Assembly: GCF_037126465.1 (NCBI RefSeq)
Contig: NC_088206.1
Location: 52,432,841-52,496,840 of the forward strand
Reading direction: 5' to 3'
Source of the DNA: Ornithodoros turicata
Taxonomy: Eukaryota; Arthropoda; Arachnida; Ixodida; Argasidae
DNA length: 64,000 nucleotides
Numbering within the stretch: position 1 is the stretch's first letter; each line of letters begins with the position of its first letter. The position numbers and the translations under genes were made by a program. Positions 1 through 10,400 of this stretch are shown here, in pieces. The notes beneath the pieces are model-generated. The model made no database searches. It saw nothing but the letters and a program-made list of their open reading frames with translations, and was not told the origin of the DNA.

Positions 1-820
1 CCGCTAGCTTCCAAACGCGGCGCTGGGAAGGGGTGCCTGTGATACGGTCGTTATAATCTAGTAGGTCGTGGTTCGTACAGCCAGAATCATAACACCATGT
101 TCCACGCAACATGGTAGCCTCAGAACTCACACTGGTAAGCGAAAGTCGGCGTATTTACCGATGACTTTTCATGTAGTGTATTTCAGTGCGAACGCAAAGC
201 AGACGACTTAGGAGACAATCGCCTACGCTGCGCTCCCATTCATGTGCATGGCTGCCCTTATCAGGGTACATGTTACTATACGCTGGGGCTTCTTCGTCTG
301 CAGAAGGAGTGCGAATCTTTAAAACTCGTTTATGTAATTTCTAAACTGTTTTTGAAAGAGAAAATTGGCCAAGTTGTCTGTGAAGCAGTGACGAACGCTA
401 ACATATCGGTCTGATACACACGTATCCAGGTGGGATAGTCCCTTCAACGAAACGGGAACCTGTTTGCAGGCGTAACCCCTCTGTCTGCAAAAGGCACATG
501 GCAATTACCTATGGTTGGGTGTGGCGCTGCGCCGCACACAAATCGTGTATGGTCACAGCACAGGTACCGCCCCTCGAGTACCACTCGCTACCCTACTACT
601 TTTTTAGACTACCACAAACTGTGCGATTTTTAGGACGCTAATTGGCACTACGGACAACCCGAAACACTCCAGAAGATGCGGATTCTTGCACATTGCTTTC
701 GCTCGGATGACATGCGAAACGTCTGTCGGGTATTAAACAGTGATTGTGTACGATGCAGTTATCAACCGATGTCGTTCACGGCCTCTAGCAGTTGAGGGAG
801 GTCGTCCGGAGGAAATTGAT
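1..820. other. left edge, no gene recognised
   Basis: This stretch lies downstream of the last calpain exon seen, since that gene is on the minus strand. I looked on the minus strand for EF-hand loops of a calpain penta-EF domain and for further splice-bounded exons and saw none that convinced me. Only short open frames are present. It could hold the calpain 3' UTR or more intron. Confidence 0.4.
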
Positions 821-824
821 TCAC

Positions 825-1039
825 CTGCAATCGCTCTTCTGTTCTGTGAAGATCCGCAACAGGAATTCGCCGTCGGTGTCTGGTTCTTTTAGGTATGGCA
901 GGATGCAATAGGTAGCTGGCAGGAGACGAAGCCGTTTGGTAACATCGCGACTGGGCTTGGGTTTTACTACCACGACAGAAGTATTGTCACGCAAGTAGTC
1001 AGAGGGCAAAGGCTTAGGTCGAGAATCTGGGTCATCTAC
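825..1039 (-). CDS. calpain exon j (end of domain III)
   Basis: 215 nt after acceptor TTCCCTTGCAG, phase 0 in. It encodes [20 protein letters not shown] to [20 protein letters not shown] and [15 protein letters not shown]. The last codon can be read two ways: AG followed by donor GTGAAT (more exons follow), or AGG TGA, so that the protein stops at 821-823. Sequence alone does not decide. Confidence 0.9.
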
Positions 1040-1171
1040 CTGCAAGGGAAATTTCATGAAATGGTACTACCGGAACTTTGAATATCAATGGCGTAGTCAA
1101 AAAAAAAAAGAAAAGGCCGAAACAGCTGTCCAGTGCTGGTGTGTGCGACTTATAATACTATATATGTGTGC

Positions 1172-1210
<39 letters not shown>

Positions 1211-1423
1211 AAGGGTTGTATGGCGACTTTAGATGGGGGGTGGATGGACCTTCAATCCGCTTACCCAACTGCGTGGGTGGTGAGAGGCATGTACCCTTGG
1301 ACCCCCCCCCGCCCCCTTTTTTACGCCACTTTTGAATATAGAAAAACAACATCTGCAATATTGATACATATCTATGTCTATCGATATCAACGTGCAAAAC
1401 ATTGATAAATTTGAATCTGTTCG

Positions 1424-1467
<44 letters not shown>

Positions 1468-4400
1468 TGGGTGTTTACGTCGCGAGACAACTGAGTGTTC
1501 GATAATATATATATATATAGATTAGAAGCTTAGGAGGGCGGTTGACCACGAGAATGAAATAAGCAGGAAAAATCAGAAGACGACAAAGAGCTTACAGGAA
1601 AACACAAAGGGGAGTTTATTAACACATATAGGGATAGGGGACGACGTTTCGGCAGTCAGCGCTGCCTTCGACGGGACTCAAGTCTCCCGTCTCCCGTCGA
1701 AGGCAGCGCTGACTGCCGAAACGTCGTCCCCTATCCCTATATGTGTTAATAAACTCCCCTTTGTGTTTTCCTGTAAGCTCTTTGTCGTCTTCTGATTTTT
1801 CCTGCTCATATATATATATATATATATATAGAAGTTCAAAAAAAGACGCGGAAACAGATTTTAGGGAAGTTAAAAACACTAGTTTATTACATGGGGAGAC
1901 GTTAAAAAGAAAAATGGGCAAGGGGTCGACGTTTCGACAGTGGCACTGTCTTCGTCAGGACAAAAGATGCGTAGCTGATTACACATTTCTTAAATAGGTT
2001 TGCTACATGACGTCATAATCGGTACGGGCACGCCACAGGCGTTTACCGATACCGATTATGACGTCATGTAGCAAACCTATTTAAGAAATGTGTAATCAGC
2101 TACGCATCTTTTGTCCTGACGAAGACAGTGCCACTGTCGAAACGTCGACCCCTTGCCCATTTTTCTTTTTAACGTCTCCCCATGTAATAAACTAGTGTTT
2201 TTAACTTCCCTAAAATCTGTTTCCGCGTCTTTTTTTGAACTTCTGTAAAACTTCGTGGCCGTTTGATAATCCTTTTACCTCACCCTATATATATATATAT
2301 ATATATATCATATTGCTATATGCCTAAAACATCGATGATATGGATACAAATATCGACAGAGTGGTATCTCCATAGTAGTGCTCTGATAAATTCCTCAAGC
2401 TAGAAACGATGCTTAGTTCAGAATGGTTCATCATGCATTGCAGAAACAAGACATGCATGCCGTTGCCGTTCCGTAGCGACTGACCTCTTCTATCATCTTC
2501 TCCTTGTAAATCTCTTTGCCCTTATGCAGCCAGATTCTGACCTTTCATTCCACAATCGACAGGCGCGTGCCACCAAACATAAACCAATTTCTCTGGGTGG
2601 TGGTGGTGATAGGGCTTCTCGTTGTCAGTCTCACGTATGTGGGCAACGTCACGACTGACGCCCTGGGGGAATGTGCGTCCTGGGCCGACTTCTAAGGGAA
2701 CTGTGCCGACATATGAATTTCTCTGGGAAAATCGTTATGATTACAAAAGTTCGAACCAATTGCTTTCAAGAGATTGACTATGCGCCGTTCGACTTCAGGA
2801 CACCGCTTTGAGATTGGTCGGTTAAACTAAGGCGACCAGACTTCAGAGCTCCTGCCAAGTTTATTGTGGATAAGGATTATAATGGCAATAAAAGGGCATG
2901 AAGATACTTACGGTATACATAATCCACATTTTAATAGTTGGGTTCGTTTCTGTGCCAGAGGAAACGCGAATTCTTCCACGAATACTTCCACGAATTCCAC
3001 GAATACTTCGTGTTCAATTAAATAGTATCAGCGGGAAGCCCTTCGACATGGCTGCAACACCACTGGGGTCTTCTAAAGTTCATGCCAACGGATAGCTCCA
3101 GACACTTTAGGCCCGACTTCACCGTCGTGGATTAACATCTGAACCGCGATTAGACATCCCGTAGCTCGGACTTCCGATTGCAGCTCCGATTCACCAACGC
3201 CAGTGAGCAAGCTCATCAAAGTTGACTGTCCTTCTTGACCACTCACTGTCAGGAGGTTCGCCCAAGCGTTAAATATGACAGCGGCGTTGTTGTCAGACGC
3301 TGCCAGACGACAACGGCGGAGCCACAGCTCAAGGTCGCGGACAAATGCGGGCGATTGTGTCCGCCGTCGAAACTAACCCATTGCTTTCTGCGTTCGAGAG
3401 GAGGCAATTTGGAAGTATCTCCGTTTCTCCCCGAAGGCCTTATCGTTGGCCTCTGGCATGACCTCAATCTCAGTTTTTGTTTACACTTAGCACTTTACAG
3501 CCTGAAACGTGCCTATCTAACATGGGTATAAGACATGTAAGACACCCGGGAATTTCATGTGTACATACTTCGAAAACAGCGAAGCCAATCTCTTTCCACT
3601 GGCCTAAACGCTTGCGTTCGGTATTCTGCCTCAGAGAGATCAGGACGGAACATTCTCCGTCCTCGTCTTCATCGTCAGGTTCTCGAAGCGTCACCAGGTA
3701 CTGGGGATTGGTGGGGAACATGTCTGCATATACCAGGCAATGTTACGCTTAAGTATGTGGCACCTGTGCACACAAAGAACTCACTCCTATAGTAGAATCC
3801 GGTGGTATGGAACTCCTATCATAGAAAGTTATGTCTACCAGCATACCATCGCTTATGTCCGAACCTCCAGCGCTGACACCTGTGAGCCAACTGCCTTCGA
3901 ACGTGGCTGTCTCCCAGCGTTTGGCTTCGGGATCTTTCTCGACGATCCCTGGCTTCAGGTGGCACATGTCCACCATCATGAAGCGTTTCAGGAACACATC
4001 TACACCCATCCTGTAGGGATACATTCTTAATTAGGCTTATGAAGCCATCAAGGAGAGCGACCTCACCAAAACTCTCCGTCATCTTTCACCGTAACGCCAA
4101 GTTCTTCACGTTTCGCTGGCGATACTTTCTTCCATTCGGCGGACCTAAAACAAAAGGTGTAGTGACTGCACCGAAGTACCCTTAATGCATGTGCCTTTAG
4201 AGATAAACAATTGGAAGTTCGGGGGGAGGGGGGATATTTATTAGACGAAAGGAACAAAAAAAAAAACGCGGGAAATGTCAGCCAAACGGGACGTCGGCTT
4301 GCTATTCCGCAAAGAAAGAAAATAAATGAAAGAAGAATAAAATAAATAAATAAGAAAGAAAAGGAAATAACTAGGAAATCAAGGATAAACTAACAAGTTC

Positions 4401-7400
4401 CGCTTGAAGTTATGGCACTGGAGGTGTCGCTTTCTTTACTTCGTCTGGACATGGCTTTCCGTTCCGCTTTCACTGCGTTTGCATACATTGTGATTTCAGC
4501 ATGCACAAATACATAATGGTGCCACGATGTTACACGTAAGGTTTGTCTGCCCAGTGTGGCGACATGTTGCACGTGCCGCAAATAGGACAACGGATAATTT
4601 TTGCCACCTGGGGTTCATTTAACGTGCGCCTCAAACCTCCGAGGCACGGTACTAGATATATTGTTTACCTCCCCCTACATTGCTATCGTCCTCGGCCGGG
4701 ATGGAACCTGCGATCTTGAGCTCACATGTTACCGACGGAAGTACCGAGGCCGGCCAGCATGCACTCAGCTCCATTTCTCAAGCAGATAAGACGGAGAAAT
4801 TTCAGCACGCATTGCACGATTTAAAGAACCAAGGAAAAGACATTATATGTTGCTCGAAACTATACTTAATTCGTCAAAGATCGTATCAGGAGCACACAAA
4901 ATATTTTTACAAAGCAACCTATTAGCACAGCCCAATATAATTTTACAAGGACCGCCCTCGATGGCTGATTTCGTAGCGTGTCGCCCTACTGATCCCAAGG
5001 TTCCGGGTTCGAACCCGGCCGAGGACGCCAGAACCTTGGTGGCAGGGTACGATTTCCTTTGACACGCCGTCTTCTGGTGTGTCGTTTGTTTAGATTTCAG
5101 CGCACGTTCAAGAACTCCCAGATGGGTAAACTTAATCTGCAGACCGACCGCTCATGATCATAGTTGTCTCGCGACGTAAAGCCACGAATTATGATGATAT
5201 TAATTTAATTAGAATCGCTATGAACGCACAGCAAGGCAATGAGCTCACAAATCTGGCCACACTGACGCGGCGAGCGGGACGTGTTCTCTCAGCGCCAACT
5301 CCAATCAGCTACATCGCTACAAAATTCGTAGCGCGTCGACCCTTTTGCACTCAAGAAGTGCGTGGTTTCGGGATGCTTGCATAGCCCTGGGCGCCCACCG
5401 TTCCATCCATGATTCACAAAACATCGATACATAAAGAGGAGGAAAGCGATATATCCCAAACTCACACGTCACTCCAAGGTCCGGTATATTCGCTTTCTCC
5501 CCATGGATTACGGAGACGAATCAATTGGGTGAGGTCATCTGAATTGTCCAGCTTGAACTGAAACGTGACATCTGGTGCTCGTCTTTAATTGCAACGCGAC
5601 GTCTGTAGGCCTCACCTCAGCGACACCTGTGACACTGTACTCGTGGTTTGCATAGAGGCCGTCAGCCACCTTCACTTCTGTAGTCTCACCTTCCTCCTCC
5701 TGTTGTGGTGGCGTCTATACCACATAAAATAACAAAGCAAAAGTAACATTCAGGAACAGATTATACACGAGTTTCATTACGTTTGTTAAATGCGATAGCA
5801 TCGCACTTTTGGGGCCTCGGCGTCCGCATCGGGACACTCTCCTTGGAGAGGTTTCTTCATCACGGTTCCGTAGGGAGACTTAGAAGGACTACAATAGATT
5901 TATGTTGAATCCCAATGGCAGAGTCGGAGATAGACCTTTACCTGTTTGTAAACAAATGACGTCGTAGTGTTCGACAGCGCCACGAATTTGGTAACAGTTG
6001 AACTACGTTCAAAGCTAGTGGCGAACAAGGTGGCGCCTGAAAGCCACGGTCTTGAGGGGATTCGATGATCTTTGAAAAGGACGCGACCTTCGGTCCTACT
6101 TTTCTTTCAATAGGAGGCAGCGAACAATTGCCCATTCGTGGAACCCAGCCTTCCCCTTCCGATCTGTTTTGGTTTCGGTGTGTCTACCGACGTCATCATG
6201 ACGTTTCTCGGGTAGAGGTTTATTGGCAGACTCGGCAATGGAGCGGCTTGATCTGGCCTAGAGCAAGTGATCCGCATCTGCGACCGGAACACTTGCGCCC
6301 AGGTGGTGGTGGTGATGGTGAAAGGACTCGCCGTTGTCGGCCTCACAGAGGTGGGCAACGCCACTACTGACGCTCTGGGGAGTGTGCGTCCTTGGCCGAC
6401 TTCTAGGGGAACTGTGCCGACACATATCTGAAAACGTCTGAGGAAAACCCAGGAAAAACCCCAGACAGCATATCCGGCACCGGGATTCGAACCCGGGTGC
6501 CTCCCAGTCTCAACGACACTTGCGCCCAACTGGGAGTTTAGTAGCTATGGCCCTGGCCAATCTCCCTTGATTGATGACGGCCAGAGACGGAGAAATAAGA
6601 AGAAGTAGGTAGTGATGTTCCTCTACAACCCTATGTTTTGCAACATGAAGGTCCTCCCAATCTCCCAACGTTGCCCTGGTAATGCCTGGCTCGTCGCTTT
6701 CTTCAAGAAGCAAAATCGCCAACGTACGACGCGAAATACCATGAGAGAACTGATGTTCTGAGGCTGGAACAACATAGAAAGGACAAATACATACAAGGCC
6801 TCAAGTTGCCTAAGAAATTAACGATGACAGATGAAAGTCATTGAAAAGGACAAAAAGTAGAGAAACTCCGACTCCGAGAAACTCCGTCCAGTTATGTCGT
6901 CTCCCGGCTTTCGGAGTATTTTTGCGACCCTGAAAAGGTTAGCCAGCTGCAGGACTCGAACCCACATCTTCTGGATTACCGGTCCAGGGCTCTACCAATT
7001 GAGCTAAGCTAACACACCTCCCCAGCGACTTCCAAGGGTGCGTCATCTGAAGAGACAAACCAGCCACTTTCTCTCACTCATCCTCCTTTCCCTCTTACAT
7101 TTTTGCTCACTCATACACATATTCATACGACTGGATCGAAGCGAGCGGCAACTGTTGAACATGAGAGAACTGATGAGAAAGAGAACTCTCATGTTCAACA
7201 GTTGCCGCACGCGTCGATACCGCCGTATGAATGTATGTATGAGTGAACAAAAATGTAAGAGTGAAAGGAGGATGAGAGAGAGAGAGTGGCTAGTTTGTCT
7301 CTTCAGATGACGCACCCTTGGAAGTCGCTGGTGAGGTTTGTTAGCTTAGCTCAATTGATAGAGCCCTGAACCGGTAATCCAGAAGATGTGGGTTCGAGCC

Positions 7401-10400
7401 CCCACAGCTGGCTAACCTTTTCAGTGACTTTCATCTTTCATCGCGAAATACCAGTCACGGCGGATACACATTGCGATCGTGGTCACGTTTAGCGAAGGAG
7501 GGTCAGGAAATAGGAAGCACGAGCGAGAAGTGATACGTCAAGGGAGAGTTCCGGTTGAATCTGTCGATTTTGGCAGAGCAGTCTGGTTTGCTGCTTAGAG
7601 CGACCTTGGCTTGAAGGCCGCTCCAAAGCTCCAATTGGAAGACTCCGGCACTGTTCCCAATCTGCCAATAGAGCAGACTTCCTGCCACAGAGCAGACTCC
7701 CGGCGAGGCAGCAAGCCATGCTCCGGAAGCGCTCCGAACCTGCCATTGGGATTTGAAGGCCTTTACGACAACGATGCCGAAAACATGATAACCTTAGAAG
7801 TGGCTGCCATCACGACGCTGATCTTGTATTTGACAGCTTCCTCTATCGTATAATTTTCATATAGAGTGCTTCCAAAGTGTTGAAACTCCTTATTGCCTCT
7901 TTTTGGTCCTATATTGACCCCATGAACAAACTGTGGCTATGAGTGGCATACACACTTGGACAGCAGGAAAGGCTGAAGGACAGGAGCTTGGTGTGTTGCC
8001 AAGACCGACTTCAGGGGGAACTTGCCAACATTCGTCTGGAAGGTCTGCCGGAAATCCCAGTGAAAACCTTAGCACAGAACAACACAGCACAGCACAGTGG
8101 AAGGATTGAACCCAACACTCCCTAATCTTCGTCACGACCTTGACTACCATCAAGGAGGGGATGCTTTCACTCGTTCAGTGTCTACGCGGCGCCTCACGTG
8201 ATGTCACTCACGTTGTCTGGCAACTAGGACGCCGCGGAGTTACAGCGTAGGTGGTGTGCTGCGGAGCATTCGCACAAGAAAACAGCTTGCTGATGTACCG
8301 CCATTGGATACGTTCAGTATCGACTGTAGCAGTCCGAAGGGAGTGAATCTATCTAACCCCACAAGGAGCCTTTGCTTATAACGCTCAATATCCTGGTTTG
8401 CTCACCCGCCACCCTCTGTTGGAGTGTTTCGGCTTCGCTTGGCAGACACCTGACACCACAAGCACTCCATTTTTAAAAGCGGAACGAATCGAAAACTGTG
8501 TTTGTGGAAGGCTGAGTCGATGCATCGTTCATCGTTGCAATTTTCTGCAGGCCATTCAAGGTTAGGGTATCTTTGTGTAGCGCAGGGCAGGAATGCACAA
8601 AGCGATTCCCACAAACCACGCACCAAAACATCATTACATCCGCCAAAACACGTCTCTGAGCTGGCAGAATGGCGGAACTACTTCACTCCACTAGAGTCGC
8701 GGTGCTTTTCACTCCACCACTCCGTTTCTGAGATGGAGACACGGAAATTGACAGCCGTCACGCGCACCGGAAGTGCGCTTGGCCGTTTAGTAGATGGGTT
8801 CATGACTCCTTGGACTCTGGAGTCGCCAGTTAACACGCCCATTGCTGAGGGATGCGCAGACGCCGTGGCAGAAAATGAGGACCGTAATCTGCGAGCCGCC
8901 GCTATTGGCAGGATGCGGAGTGCGACAAAGTGTGCCACCATTAGGCTTGTTCTGATGTTCAGAAACGTGCACCAAAGATTACAGTGACTTTAATAAACGC
9001 ATTTAGAGGCGAAACCCGTGTTTCTGCACTAAGCCCATGACAATCCATGGTTGGGTTCGTCGCTCTGCCGAACGCATATCACGTGCCGCATAGCACATGG
9101 AGCACCCTTCGTTTGTTGCAATGCCATTGCAGAGTGTACGCGTTGGCAGTGCGCCAAGCTTACAGTGATTTTTTTTTTTTTTACCTTGTAAGCAGAGAGT
9201 ATACGGGTGCTTACCACGAAAGAGCTGGTCAGGATGGACCTTCTCTCGAAGGCTCTCTTGATAGCGCGCCAGATGTTCTTAGGCAATGGTAGCAGAATGA
9301 ACTGCTCAGGAATGCCTCCAGTAAAATCCGTTAGGGCTTCCGTACCTGTGCCTCCCTCCAGGTTCCCGTACGTCCCGTTCAACCTAAACACCAGGATGGA
9401 GTTAAACGCCGGTAGTTGCTACAGCTACGGTTCGTAATATGCAGGCAGTGTTGTGCATAGCAGCGCTACTAGTAGCTCCGCTACCGTACCACTGATAACG
9501 AAAATAGTATTTCTGCTATAAATATGGGTAGCGTAGGACTCTTTCTCCGCTACATGATATGGAAGAAGTGGAACGCAGAGAGAGAGAGAGAGAGAAAAAA
9601 AAAGCGAGGTGACGGTAAAGCAGATGTTTTTCTTTTTATTAGTTACTTGTTATTTCAGGCAGACTGATGTGACTATCTTCCTCAATTTCACTAACTCTTA
9701 TGAGCTAAGCTCAAAAGGAAGTGCAACGGGAATACGAAGATATATCAGCAACGCGATATTGTCATATAGCCAATGAACTTCAAAGGTACCGCTTAGTTTG
9801 TTCAAGGTGTTTGTGCCGCAGGTGAAGCATTTCTGGCGAGATAGAATTTCCTAAGCTTACACAGGCTGCAGAACGCGATCTAGTCGCACTCTATACGTTT
9901 GTTAGTCGCACAAAATGAAGAAATAATAATATTATTCGGGAATCAGTGTAACCAACATCCTTATTGACGCTCTTTGTATAGGTGTTGAACTTTAAACCAG
10001 TTGTTGTTTACATCGTTCTACACGTTTACGGAAAAGTTTTTGTTTTTCTGTAAGTGCTTCATTACGCGGGTAATCTCACACAAGTAGATGACTCTTTCCG
10101 GGGAACTCGTACTCCCAGAAAAAGCACATTCAACGGTGGCTGAAACAATGGAAGCTGGGGTAGGCAACCTTTTGGGGGCAACAACAGGGGTAGGCAACAA
10201 CAGAGTTTTGGTGATGTGGTGATGGCGAATGGACCCGCCGTTGTCGGCCTCAGAGAAGTGGGCTACATCGGACATCGGACACCTGGGGGCACGGACATTT
10301 CGGTGTATGCGCGTGGTACAGCGTTACTTGTCACCTGAATAGGCATCGATATTTTACAAGTACCTATAACATCGTATTGGAAAAATATCGATAATTCTCA

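Larger units (their letters stand above)
1828..2243. mobile_element. fold-back B, Penelope-like terminal repeat pair
   Basis: A second palindrome of about 415 bp with arms 1831-2030 and 2045-2243 and a short loop. It is different in sequence from fold-back A but has the same plan: hammerhead core, then an AATAAACTAGTG segment, then an outer pyrimidine-rich end. (TA)n tracts sit directly outside both ends. It lies in the largest 3' calpain intron. Confidence 0.6.
6937..7430. mobile_element. head-to-head SINE pair forming a 490-bp palindrome
   Basis: Two copies of one SINE in opposite orientation: each has a tRNA-like head at the outside and a body toward the centre (7170-7180). The body contains CAGCGACTTCCAAGGGTGCG, TCATCTGAAGAGACAAAC and CTCTCATGTTCAACAGTTGC. 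Arms are about 240 bp with scattered mismatches. Both strands read as similar 90-codon open frames purely because of the symmetry. A third copy without the mirror is at 49735-49910. Confidence 0.8.

Noticed and set aside
319..504. Calpain penta-EF domain at the left edge
   Set aside because: The minus-strand frame has no EF-hand loop spacing (D.D.DG) and no matching splice sites.
1173..2308. TA tracts as replication origin or matrix attachment site
   Set aside because: Simple microsatellites next to fold-back elements; no other supporting signal.
5558..5615. Frameshift in the calpain between the His and Asn exons
   Set aside because: Reading upstream of FKLDN seemed to put the frame out, but acceptor CACGTTTCAG gives a 58-nt intron and exact phase 0, so no frameshift is needed.
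7038..7315. 90-codon frames on both strands as real genes
   Set aside because: They are nearly the same protein on both strands because the DNA is a palindrome of two inverted SINEs.
6942..7412. Two tRNA-Thr genes
   Set aside because: The cloverleaves are part of a repeated element with a third copy at 49743-49815, position 33 is not T, and one anticodon stem is mismatched. They are SINE heads.
8502..8987. 161-codon frame as a gene inside the calpain intron
   Set aside because: No family signature, no splice context, and opposing frames of similar quality exist.
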